Below, piece by piece: positions 1 to 10,375 of a stretch of DNA of 64,000 nucleotides (position 1 is its first letter; each line of letters opens with the position of its first letter). A program made the position numbers and the translations under genes. The stretch is from assembly GCA_900169235.1 (NCBI GenBank), contig FWCC01000122.1, positions 62,001 to 126,000 of the forward strand, written 5' to 3'. The notes beneath the pieces are model-generated. The model made no database searches and was not told the DNA's origin. It worked only from the letters and a program-made list of their open reading frames with translations. The stretch is from Zarea fungicola (lineage: Eukaryota; Ascomycota; Sordariomycetes; Hypocreales; Cordycipitaceae).

Positions 1-742
1 AACCAGGCTCAATCCGAAAAACTGGCCAAGGTTGATGCTGCCTATCTCGCCTGCCCCAGTACGTGTCATGGCCTCCTTTCTGCACGCCAGCGCTTACACT
101 CGTAGTCTTTGGGGGCGTGGCCATGGCTATAGAGAGGCAAACCACCCTGGTCCTGGCCGGTCCATCGGAAGCCATAACCAAGTTTGAGCCCTTTACGGCA
201 GGCGTGCAAGTACAAATCGTGATGCGCACAACGCAGCCACTAACTCGGGACAGGATCTGTAAAAACAACATCAAGCTCGCAGACCAGCCGCTCCAACACG
301 CCAGCCTGCTCAAACTTGTCGGCAACTATTTCCGATTCGCCAGCATTGAAGTCCTCTGTGAGACTAGCGTCCTCTCCGAAAAGATTGGCCTGCCCAAGGA
401 GACGCTGGCGCAGTTTGTCAAGACGGTGCTTCCTGGCCCGACCGTTGGACAGCTGGCCCTGCTTCACTCTGGCGCCTACAGCGACTTGACGACTGTACGT
501 TGGATGCTGCCAACCTTGAATTTTACTGATTTGGCGATTAGAACCTCCCACCCATCAGCATGGCGGTCAAGGAAAACCAGTATCTAAATAAACTCGCCCA
601 GACAAACGGCGTCAAGCTACGGACACTGGACACGGTCACAGCACACACAAAGCGTGTGAATGAGGTAAAGGGCCCGGATGCCAAGCTGCTTTCGATTCAT
701 GGTTCTATCAGAGAGGAGAATGGCCTTCCATTTGATGTTTAG
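1..742 (+). CDS. NAD(P)-dependent beta-hydroxyacid dehydrogenase (6PGDH/HIBADH-like), 5' partial
   Basis: C-terminal part of a dehydrogenase of the 3-hydroxyisobutyrate / GLYR1-like branch of the 6-phosphogluconate dehydrogenase superfamily; the Rossmann N-terminus lies left of the window. Exons read as <1-58, 106-494 and 542-742, with introns 59-105 and 495-541 (GTACGT donors, TAG acceptors) that keep frame. The first join gives AAYLACPIFGG followed by VLAGPSEA, the usual end of the NAD-binding domain. The all-helical domain follows with KLVGNYFRFASIEVLCE and LSEKIGLPKE, where the invariant catalytic Lys and Asn of the family are expected. It ends in NGLPFDV. These enzymes oxidise 3-hydroxy acids or reduce semialdehydes; the substrate cannot be told from sequence. 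It is not orthologous to the true 6-phosphogluconate dehydrogenase at the right of the window. Confidence 0.8.
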
Positions 743-841
743 CCCGTAGCATGCACGACATGTATGAGAAGAAGAGACGCAACTGAGTCAGCCCCAGTAC
801 ATAGACACTGAACTAATAACCACGCATTCGTAACCCTGGAA

Positions 842-2230
842 TCAGTCGAGACACACGGATGTGACTTGAGCGATGAGACTTCCTACATCGCCGACAAACA
901 CTCCCGGGATATACTCAAAGACATCCCTGCTCTGATATTGTGCGAGCGCAGGAGCGCCAATGTTCCACCGAATACTCCCCGACACAGCGATAAAAGATAT
1001 ATTCCCTGCATCCAGTCCCTCCCTACAGGGATAAAAGTTGCCATGCTGTGTGCTTATGGCGTTGAGGCTTCCCTTGTATCCATGGTTAAAGAGCCTCTGC
1101 GCCGCCGCGATCCCCACCGGCTCCTCACCGGCATCGCCCTTGCCCGCGGTAAACTTTGTCCACCGGCGGATAAACTCGGCCGCCTCCTCACTCAAGGGTT
1201 CCACAGCCAACCTAAGCATGTTATCCAGGTAGAGCGTTCCCGCCTCAAAGTGGCCTGGTTGTGATTCGCCCCAGTTGTGCCGCGCAAAGACGACGGGCAA
1301 GTCGTCATTTCCATTGCTAACAGGCCGCCAACGCATTTGTGCATCCCTCGGCGTGAGCGAGTAGATGAAAGAAAAGTCGCCCTTTCGCTCGCACAGCGTC
1401 ATGAACGCCTCGCACGCCGAGGAGCCGGGCACCGCGGCGCTGGCGGGGTCGGTGGTGATGGCTCCAATCATCGCGTAGAAATGGTCGTCGGCGCGCTCCT
1501 GCGTGCGCTTCTCCATCATTGTCATGACCTGCAGGGCGGAGCGCGTGTGGTAGCTGGCAACCGCCGAGTCGGCGAGCATGTCCTCGAGGTCGTCGAGGCG
1601 TGGGTATTGTGTGCGCGCCTCGGGGCCGAGCTTGGACAGGACATGACCGAGGGGCGACAGGAGCTCGAGAAAGTCGATGATGGGGCACGTGTCGGTGCCT
1701 GTCTCTGCAGTAGCGGCCGTAAAGACAATGGTCTTGCTGTTGGCGGCTTCCTGGTACGTCCATGCCCTCGATGACCACTCCTCGCGCTCTAGAGCGGCGA
1801 GGTGCTCGGTGCGCAGCAGCTCGTCGGGTTCGCTGCGAATGTGTCGCAATGCAGGCGCGGCGGCATTGGAGAGCACGACAATAACATCCTGGGCGCGAGA
1901 GTAGATATAGCCCATACTCTCCAGCGTGGTGGCGCGCAGCAGCGGCTCATCCTGGCCGGGCACGCAAAACGCATCAATCCAGAGTGCCTCGCATGCGGGC
2001 AGCTGTCTCGACACGGTTCTTAGGGCGGGTATGGAGCGATCCGAGGCGTCCGTGCTGGCGTGAAACGGGTTGGGGACTTTGCCACGGCCCCAGGCGTAGG
2101 AGATGCAGCTGTACACCGGGATGGGTTGGCCGTTATCGAGATCCCAGGTATCCAGACTCCATCGCGCATCATCTACCTGAACATACAGGGTGGCACTCTG
2201 CTTATTTTTGACCAAGACTTGCAGCTGCAT
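842..2230 (-). CDS. HET-domain (heterokaryon incompatibility-type) protein
   Basis: Intronless gene of 462 aa. The N-terminal half has the three blocks of the HET domain in order: CISYAWG near residue 43, ALWIDAFCVPGQDE near residue 84 with RATTLESMGYIYSRA following, and EEWSSRAWTYQEA near residue 150. HET proteins act in allorecognition and programmed cell death in filamentous ascomycetes, and most genomes hold dozens that have no assigned partner. No NACHT, WD or ankyrin repeat follows; the C-terminal half is an ordinary fungal HET tail. The start is the ATG at 2230; a GTG two codons upstream was not used. The specific role cannot be inferred. Confidence 0.88.
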   Translation of the reverse strand: MQLQVLVKNKQSATLYVQVDDARWSLDTWDLDNGQPIPVYSCISYAWGRGKVPNPFHASTDASDRSIPALRTVSRQLPACEALWIDAFCVPGQDEPLLRATTLESMGYIYSRAQDVIVVLSNAAAPALRHIRSEPDELLRTEHLAALEREEWSSRAWTYQEAANSKTIVFTAATAETGTDTCPIIDFLELLSPLGHVLSKLGPEARTQYPRLDDLEDMLADSAVASYHTRSALQVMTMMEKRTQERADDHFYAMIGAITTDPASAAVPGSSACEAFMTLCERKGDFSFIYSLTPRDAQMRWRPVSNGNDDLPVVFARHNWGESQPGHFEAGTLYLDNMLRLAVEPLSEEAAEFIRRWTKFTAGKGDAGEEPVGIAAAQRLFNHGYKGSLNAISTQHGNFYPCREGLDAGNISFIAVSGSIRWNIGAPALAQYQSRDVFEYIPGVFVGDVGSLIAQVTSVCLD

Positions 2231-3336
2231 TCTCACGGTGCAAAGTCTTAAGTCTTCATCCAGCCCCGCTCCCAGAACATTTCAGCCTCACCGATCTGCG
2301 CAGGATGCTAAGTAAACAAGCCGATTGTAGTTGGGCATCCGTGACTTTCGCAAAGCACTGCACTCAACGTAAAGGTGGCGCTGGAATTTAATGCAGCTCT
2401 CCTTGCCGTAGGCTTGCAGCAGTCCCACGGCCGGTTGTCCGTTGCTACACCACGCCGTGAGATAGGTGGCTCACAGGGTCCAATCTGTACCAGTAGTTAA
2501 CTCGGGCTGCGTGGATGCAGCGCTTTGACTGCCTCACTAGCTCTAGTCAAGCGGCATACTCCGCTGGTGCTCCTTGCTGCAGCACCACGCTGACGGTGTA
2601 AGCAGGTCAGCAGTCGGCACCAAGATGCCGATCTGGGCTGGCAAGGAGTCGGAGCCTCTAACGCCACTGCAGCCCTACGGCCGCCCTTCAAACTCTCGCC
2701 AGCCTGACTTGGCCATCATTGCAGCAAAATACCCTGTTGCGGTCATAAATTTCGAAGTTCATCAGCTAGTGGATGGGCAATTTTGTGGCGGTGCAGGACC
2801 TCCACTTGCTAATAAGCTCGCAAATTATGCAGGTTCCCCGAGAGGGTCGATCCAAGTTGAAAAGTTTTGCCTACTTCACATTGGTTAACACTATCGATCT
2901 GGCGAATTCCGCGTGGATAACCAAACAAGACCGGCCTAGAAAGGCGACGTTGCTACCGGGGTTCGCTGGAGTAGTATTGCAAGGGCACCGGCATTCGACG
3001 CACTGGGAGTGTTGAGTGAATGCCTTACTGGCCGCGTCATTGGACTGCCACGTTACTCAGCCTGCAGCTTAACACAAAGTTGTTATTTACCAGTAACAGC
3101 TTGAACTATCCACAGGGCTGTAACCGGTGGGACAGGCTAGCTAGTGTCGGCTTGGCCAAACTTTGAGTTGTCTTGGAATTGAGCTGTCCCACAGATTGCT
3201 TGGCCCCAGCGTTGGTATTAATTCCATATAATGGCGCGTCCGACAATCGTGGCTGCTTGACCCTCTTTTCTTTCTCTGATCACGGTGCAAATAACAGAAG
3301 CTCAGCTCTAGAGTATAATTTTAGCGAGGAAACGAA
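2231..3336. other. Intergenic, no gene seen
   Basis: About 1.1 kb between the HET gene and the LtrA-family gene. Several short open frames are present on both strands, but none has a recognisable motif, splice-consistent extension or codon pattern like the neighbours. It presumably holds both promoters (the two genes are divergent). Confidence 0.6.
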
Positions 3337-5442
3337 ATGTCGAAAGAGGCACTTTATGAGCCGGTGCCATCGTCAGGCCTCAAGGTGTTTTCAAGTCCCA
3401 TCAAATCAGCCAATGCTGACCACGGACACGACGAGGGCAGCGCCAAGGACAGCACATATGCGCCTGACCATCGAAGGCATCCCGACAACTATCCCCAGCT
3501 GCAACGGGTAGGTGAAATATCAATTGGTTAGAATTTAGCTCACAAATCGTAGCACGAAGAGCCGACGCTGCTTGAGATATTTTACGATTTGTTTTTTGCG
3601 GCCACGTACAACGCGTACTGCGACGTCAAGGAGGTCACGAACCATGCCTCGTTCAAAGCCTCGATTGGATTCTTCTGGTGCGTGATGATTGCTGTAGAAA
3701 GAATCAATGCTAACAATGCCTAGTCTGCTCTGGCTGACCTGGTTCAGCGTAACAATCTTTGACGTCCGCTACGCCACCGACTCCATCTTTTGTCCGTTGC
3801 CTACAGCCATTTAGCGACGACGACTAACCTTCCGCAGCACGACTCAACACGGCCATCCAGCTTGGTATTCTCATCGGTTTCGTCGTAGTCGCTCCAAAAT
3901 TCAACCCAACGACGCAGGATGCGTCCACCATGCGCGCCATGTGTATGTTGCAGTCAGATTGAGCCTCGCCACGCATGCTAACTCCTTCAGCCATCATTCT
4001 GGCCGTATCCCGCTTCAACCTCGTCGGCCAGTACGCGTGGATGGCGTTTCACGTCCGTCGCTACCGCACCACCCTCCTGCCACTGCTGCTGCAGACGGGT
4101 ATCCACCTCGCTGCCGCGGCGGTTTACCTGGGCATCACGTTTCGGTTTGAGGACGGCCGTCGCAGCCATGCCTTTGTCACGTGGTACTGCATCTCCGGCG
4201 TCGAGGCCGTCGCCAGCCTGCTGCTCTCCAACTATTCGCCCATTGTCAGCCTCGGCAAGACGCATCTGATGAAGCGCTTGACCCTGCTCACCGTCATGAT
4301 TCTCGGCGAGGGCATCGAGTCGATTGCGAAAAAGGTCCTGGTTATTGTCAAAAATCCAGGAGCCTGGGGTGGGTTCTAGGTTCTGCCCTTCTTTATTGCC
4401 CAGCTGACGGATTAGATGCCATCACAATCGGCTATGTGACAGCCGCCGCCGCAACCATATACTTTGTCTTTCTCGTCTACTTTGACTGGCTCGGCTCCAC
4501 GACTCATCTCCCGCCGCTGCGCCGCAATCTCTGGGTTGCCATGCATCTGCCATTCCACCTGGCCCTCGTCCTCTTCATGCAAGGCTTCACGCAGCTGCTC
4601 ATCTGGGGCAAGATCGCAACCCAACTGCGACGTGCGTTTGACTTTGCCGACCCGACAGACGACCTGTCCATTGTAAACGCCAACTCGACGAGCCTGGCCG
4701 TCAGCAGCAGCGTCAATGGGTCGGTGCAGAGCTTCTTCCACGACTACCCGGCCAAGCTCCAGAGCACGGCCGAGGTCGTCAACGGTGCGCTGACAAACAT
4801 CAGTTCGCTGCCCAACACCTTCTGGCCGGCGCTCACGCAGCTTGTGAATGGTGATGGTGCTGGCGCCGTCAACTTTACCGACGATCAGATTGCAAACTAC
4901 GAGACGCTGCTGGAGTCGGGCACCAACCTTGCCATTTCCATGGCCAATGCCGTGTTTAGCGCTTTCGGCATCGAGGTTGCTGGCGAGATTGAGGCCAAGA
5001 ACACAGGAACGGAGAAGCAGGACGGCCGCGGCTTTCAGTTTGAGGTACAAACCAAGAACTGGGATCGCTATGGCTTGGTGGTGAGTATTTTGAATCGTCG
5101 CACGCATGGAGAAACGACTAATACCGTGTGTAGTTTGCGTATACATACATTAGTGCAGCATGTACACTGATCCTGGTCTTGGTTCTCAAGCAGCTCTGCG
5201 ATGGCCACCTCCCCCGCGGCTGGTCCTGGGTTCGACAGTCGCTCATCCTTGTGCTTGCCATTGGCACCGGCTTGACGTCGGTCCTGTGGTTCAATGGTGA
5301 CCGTGTCTTTACCTGGTTGCAGTCGCCGTGGGTTCTACCAACGCTGGCGTTTGTATGGTTGGCAGTCGTGGTGCTAACACACATCAACATTGGTGGTATC
5401 AAGCTCAAGTCGAGTCACCTTGGGTGGCGTTCGCGCGTTTAG
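3337..5442 (+). CDS. Low temperature requirement A (LtrA) family membrane protein
   Basis: Seven exons: 3337-3507, 3553-3677, 3724-3791, 3838-3942, 3991-4368, 4416-5080, 5134-5442. Together they encode 606 aa, and every junction keeps frame. After a hydrophilic N-terminus comes the family hallmark HEEPTLLEIFYDLFF at about residues 58-72. Multiple hydrophobic segments follow (for example FNLVGQYAWMAFHV, VEAVASLLLS, ITIGYVTAAAATIYFVFLV, LALVLFMQGFTQLLIW). A long soluble loop of roughly 150 residues precedes the last membrane segments near the C-terminus. Bacterial LtrA was named from a cold-growth phenotype in Listeria; fungal members have no established biochemical role. The gene is convergent with the MOSC-domain gene. 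Confidence 0.85.
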
Positions 5443-5524
5443 ACATTATCTAAATTATTAGCGGCATCATTTAATAGCACAAGATTATACATGTTCATGG
5501 AAATCCGCGGCAGCGTGATTGTCA

Positions 5525-6580
5525 TTACAGCTCTCGCTCCGTAACATGGACCACGTCCCCTACGCGGAGAATGGCCCCATTTGGGGCTGCACAGGCATAC
5601 TGGCCGAATACAGGTTTGTCTTTCATTATCAGCGCTTGCAATCACGCGCTCATGGCATACGTACGAGGAAATGCGCTATTCACGCGCCGATCTGGAGCCA
5701 GCAGCCCATACATTTGCTGATCTCTCGGGGCCCTTTTGCCGCTTTTCAAGTCCACATTCAGGCTGACGCACCGCGGCGTTTTGAAAATGCACCGTATGAC
5801 GGCCTTTTCAACCGATGCATCGTGTGAGTATACCAGTAGTTCTTTCCAATTGTCCTCTTCAAATGGTCGACTGTCAGGATCAGTGTCAATATGCACATTG
5901 GGTCGGAAAAGAATAATGACATCTTCGTCTTGGTTTGCGCTGGGCAGTCTGGACCGAGCTTCTTGTTCTGATTTGCAGGACGTGATTAGGAGCGGCGCAG
6001 CGTCGGCGAATCGGATGCGCTGTGGCTGCCGTGTCTCGTGAGGCCGAATAGACAATGACATGAGATGCCGGGGAATAAATGGCGCGCCGGGAATCTCGCG
6101 GTGGCCGGGGCCGGCGATGAAGAGAAGCCTTACGGGGATTCCGAGGTGGCTGCCGAAAAAGTTTGCGGGCTCGTCGCCCATGTCGATGCCCGCGGCCTCT
6201 GTGCCGAAAATGTTGACCTTGTACTCCTTGGACTGGAGACACGAGAGCGGTGACGGAGTGAGAGACAGGCGAATCGAGGATTCTGGCTGAGCCAGTGTGT
6301 GCCTGATGGTCAAGGTGGTCCAGTCATCCGTGATGGCTGGTTGGAACAGGCCCAGCAAGTAGTTGGTCTTGATGGTAAGATGCTCCTTGATAGGCCCGGA
6401 ATTAGTTTCTGGGGATTTGATCAGGATATACTGCCGGTCAAACCGAAGCCCTTCTGGCGTGATTTCGGCGTAGGAAACCTCGACCGGCAGGAGTGATTTG
6501 ACTGGGTAAATGAAAAGCTAGCAAAGAGTTAACGGACGGATGGGTGTTGTTTAAATCACACGAACCCGTTTTATCTTCAT
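5525..6580 (-). CDS. MOSC-domain protein (molybdenum cofactor sulfurase C-terminal type)
   Basis: Three exons on the minus strand: 6566-6580, 5665-6517 and 5525-5619, giving 320 aa. The first exon encodes only MKIKR; its join gives MKIKRLFIYPVKSLLPVEV, the start of the N-terminal beta-barrel domain, followed by PEGLRFDRQYILI. The MOSC part carries ADAAPLLITS, ILFRPNVHID and FEEDNWKELL. A last 45-nt intron (5620-5664) is needed to reach the conserved end NGAILRVGDVVHVTE; without it the frame stops early. The family includes Moco sulfurase C-termini and mitochondrial amidoxime-reducing components; the expected conserved Cys is replaced in context by RCIFKTPRC. Function is inferred as molybdenum/sulfur-carrier chemistry only. 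Confidence 0.85.
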
Positions 6581-6620
6581 AACGATGGCCGCACATGATT
6601 CACGAATGATGGTATCTACT

Positions 6621-6690
6621 GCGATTCGAGCTCACACAATTCGAGCTCACGCGATTCGAGCTCATGAGATTCGAGCTCATGCAATTCCGG
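6621..6690. repeat. 15-bp minisatellite, about 4.6 units
   Basis: Tandem units at 6621-6635, 6636-6650, 6651-6665 and 6666-6680, plus a decaying partial copy to 6690. The core is ATTCGAGCTCA, with variation confined to the last and first few bases of each unit. Each full unit contains the palindrome GAGCTC. It lies between the divergent starts of the MOSC gene and the Zn2Cys6 regulator. Confidence 0.92.
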
Positions 6691-7037
6691 CAGTTGTGAA
6701 GTGGTGAAAGATGAAGAATGGGACCACTTCATTTGGGTGGACTCTTGGTTATATAAGCGACTCCAGGCAGTCCCATGAGCCTGTAACATATGGAAAAACG
6801 TATTGCGAATTATTCTTTAAGCCCAATGAGAGTTCTCATTGAATACTATAAATTGTAGATGGTAACATGAGGATTCGGACGTCATGACATAAAGCCGCTA
6901 CACAATCATGAACCTGGCGGCGAACAGAGCTAACCTATTTCAGCAACTTTGAGCGAGCCCGTGGGAGCCGAAATTCCGGTTCGACCGTCCTCACGAACAT
7001 TGATCCTGCATCAAATCCTGTGACATCAATATTCACA

Positions 7038-9185
7038 ATGAGCTCACAGGCACTTGCAGTACGACCATGTGAGCGCTGCCGGAAGCGGCGTGTCAAGGTA
7101 GCGTTGCCATTGTTACCCGGCGAGTGTTCGCAATTTGACGAATCTATAGTGCGACAGGCGACTACCGGGATGCTTGCGATGCGAGAAACTGTCCGTTGAA
7201 TGTACTGGCTTCCAACGAACGCGAAAGTTTGTAGATCAGGGTACGAGCTTGCGACGGAAGTTTGCCTCGGCCACTTCTCAAGCAAGCTCGCCGGGAACGC
7301 AATCAGATGCCCAACCACGACGAAGCAGCACCGACATCTCCCGCCCCGCCGATATCGCGCAAGACTACATGAGCAGCATAGATGCCCACACTGACTACGC
7401 CAAGGACACTGCCGAAAGAACGTCCATCTTTGAATTTGACGCATCTGCGTTTTTTGACATTGACCCGGAGGTCTATTTTGCGGATGAGAATAATTGCTGC
7501 GGCATTATACCGCACATTGGCAGCGACAATGGCTCCCTCAGCCATCATGTCATCTTCTGGGGAGACGAAATTACCCGCGAGACCTTGACGCCATCCACAG
7601 CCACCATACCAAACCTGACAAGCGATGGATCAACATCCAATGAAGAGGACAATTCGCAGCAGGTCAGCTATGAAACGCCGCATCTCATCCGGCACTTTGT
7701 CGAGGCCGTCGCGCCGTGCATGGATGTCTTCAATGCTGACCAATACTTTACGCACACTGTGCCGACCAAAGCCGACAAGAGTCCGCTCTTGCGAAATTCG
7801 ATTGCAGCGGTGGCGGCCAAACAGTTTGGAAGAACGAGGAAGGAGTCGGATCAGTCACGCCAACAGCCGAATTTGTATTTCGTCCTCTCGCAGTACCAAG
7901 GGGACTCGATAGACTGGCTCTACAAGGCGGCCAGCTACTATGATAAGGCAATCTGCCTCATGCTGCTGTCTCTTCGAGCCCGGAACAAGATTATGGATAC
8001 CAGATTTGCCGGTGACCTGATTTCGCCGCGAGGCTCGGAATCTGACACGGATCCAAGGGGCCGGCACGACGTTGTGCTGGCTCAGAACCAAGACATTGAC
8101 AATGTACTGACGGCTGCATCACTGTTCCTGCAATATGAATCCCTGGATCATCGGAAAGCAGAATTATTACAGTATGTATAAAGCGCAGATAGGGCTGCAG
8201 TCTGCTAATCTTATAAAGCCACATGGCGGGCGCAAAGCATCTGCTCACCGAGCACCGTGAACAGCCGTCGCCGCGCGAGGGTTCCGATCTACGTGGTATT
8301 CTCACGAGCTTTGGGAGCCGCAAGACGTTTCTTGCCTCGTTCTGGCACTTTGCCTGGATGGACTGCATTGTCTCGTATGCGGACCAGACTGCTCCGATGC
8401 TTGACGTCGACAATGTAAACATCTGGACCGCAGCCGGATTGCCCATGAATGACGCGTCGGGAAAGGCCTGCCCAAAGTCACTGTGCAACCGGAATTCTCG
8501 AGACGGCCCGGTGGAGAGCGACTCCATTTACAGCCGCATCCTGATTTGGCTTACCCTCAAGGCTCTGCGATATGCTGCCTGCCAGTCGAACAATCATCCC
8601 GGCCTCTCGCTACCGGAGGAGTGGAATTCACTTCGACACGCCCTTGGCATTTGGACACTGAGTCTTCCAGACACATTTGGGCCGTGCCTAAAGATTCCAG
8701 GACGACGTGACCAGCCGGCGACATCTCCCCTCCCGAGGATCTCTGCTCGTTCGGCTACCATTGCCGCAAATGTGTCTGATAATTACTTTGGTGAGACATT
8801 CTTCAGCAACCCCATGGTTGCTGTCTCTTCTCTTCTCTACCACTTCACCCAAATCTTGCTCCTGCTGCGTCGCCCGTCGGACACCGAGCAGGGATTTCGC
8901 ACCCCCCGCAACCCCGCCAGCCAGCTGCACGAGTTTCGCCGGCTATCAGAGGAAATCGACAAGCACACAGGACAGATTTGCGCAATTGCGCTCGGACGGC
9001 CTGGGCCAGCAGTCCGTCCTCATATGCTGCAGCCGCTCCACCTGGCTGGGCTATGTCTCGAATCAAACGAGCATCGATCGGTATTGGTGGATCTGCTCGA
9101 CAATATTCAAAAGGACACGGGCACTTGTACTGACTGGAGAATGAATGAATTAAAGGAAGCGTGGGGTTGGGATATGATTTCATAA
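7038..9185 (+). CDS. Zn2Cys6 transcription factor with fungal-specific regulatory domain
   Basis: Exons 7038-7097, 7150-8171 and 8219-9185 encode 682 aa. Splicing the first intron joins RPCERCRKRRVK to CDRRLPGCLRCEK, completing a canonical C-X2-C-X6-C-X6-C-X2-C-X6-C zinc cluster at residues 11-38. The rest resembles the fungal_trans_2 type middle region: an acidic stretch, then SQQVSYETPHLIRHFVEAVAP, LLQ/HHMAGAKHLL across the second intron, and FLASFWHFAWMD. This is a nuclear DNA-binding regulator likely to recognise CGG half-sites. The target is unknown; the nearest divergent gene is the MOSC protein and the downstream neighbour is an arrestin-like adaptor in convergent orientation. Confidence 0.88.
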
Positions 9186-9227
9186 GCTACGTTAATCTAC
9201 ATGTCGTACGCATCACATTTCGTCGCA

Positions 9228-10375
9228 TCACATCTCGTACACGGGGGGCGGATCCATAACCATGACATCGTTACGCAGCTCCAGTATCTATAAATGTCAG
9301 TTTCCTTGTCTTTATGTTAGTGGGAATACGCACTTGTAGACCAGGTTGATTAGCCCGTGACACTGTGACCTTGGCCTCGACTGAATGAGTAATTGTCAGT
9401 CCCTCCGAGTCGCAAGATGGGTACGCATTGCACAGCGATAATATCCCCGATGCACCGAGGTTCATTGCAAAGCCTTCCTTGTTGACGTTGATGGCGCCCG
9501 TGATGCTGATGGAATGCAGACATTGCACAGCCTTTCTGGTTGTGTTTCCAAGTCTAACAGAAACTGTTTGGAGCAGATTTATGACAATGCTCCGTATAAG
9601 TGCCTTGTCAGTGGTGGCCCGAGCTAGCAGCTCTATTGGGCAAGCCTCTCCTCGGACCAGTACAGCAGACAGGGGCAGAAGCAGCTGGAGCTGTACATGG
9701 GATCGGGCATTGGACTCGTTCTCAGAATACAATGGCAGCAGAGCCTTTTTCATCCCGTCAGTTTCATGACTGATTATGCTGTCGAGCGGGCTCACCGCAC
9801 GGACTGTAGGGTTGGACACGACTTGCAAGCCACAACGAGCCGTAGCGCACGTAGGCACCCCGCCAAAGATGTATCGTTTGGCAGTGACAGCGACAAAGTA
9901 CTCTACACACACGGAAAAGTCTGACGCGGCAATATTTAATGAAGAAGGAAGCTGGTCGGCCGCCGACGGCTTATCTGGGTATGCGTCTGACGGGATCCGC
10001 ACCTCGACCGTGCAGGTGTATATGGGTCTGCCGTCGTCGCCCACGGCGCATGAAAGAGCTTCTGCATCCACATTCTGTTTCAGCTGGAATATCTGTTCAA
10101 TGTTAGATTGCCGTAATTCGAGGCAGCGGTGGACATACTGTTTCCGTCTGCGTCCCGGGGTTTGCGCCCAACCCTTGAACTGGGACCCGTGTACTTATTT
10201 GACCTGGGACCCATTAGCAACCTTCCAGGCGAAGCGGACGGAGTACATTACCTGCCAGACATATGGTGACTTTTGGCGGAGATTTTGCGTTGCGGATGGT
10301 CAGTGAGCCTTGGACAGTGTCTCCAGGATAGAAAAGTCCCCGCGAATGGGAACGAATGTTGAGCGAGAGTTTCAT
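9228..10375 (-). CDS. Arrestin-like (alpha-arrestin/ART type) adaptor with C-terminal PPVY
   Basis: Four exons on the minus strand: 10252-10375, 10139-10203, 9334-10092 and 9228-9287, totalling 335 aa. The N-terminal arrestin fold is shown by GLFYPGDTVQGSLTI and KVTICLAGQ, with a short second exon (ISTRVPVQGLG). Further on, LPLSAVLVRGEACPIEL starts the C-terminal arrestin lobe. The last intron (9288-9333, branch ACTAAC) exposes a tail ending DPPPVYEM. The PPVY at residues 330-333 is a PPxY motif, the docking site used by yeast ARTs to recruit the Rsp5/HulA WW-domain ubiquitin ligase to plasma-membrane transporters. It is therefore inferred to be an adaptor for transporter endocytosis. It is short for the family, lacking a long C-terminal extension. 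Confidence 0.82.

Noticed and set aside
240..551. 103-codon open frame on the minus strand
   Set aside because: It is the mirror of the dehydrogenase exon and lacks any family resemblance.
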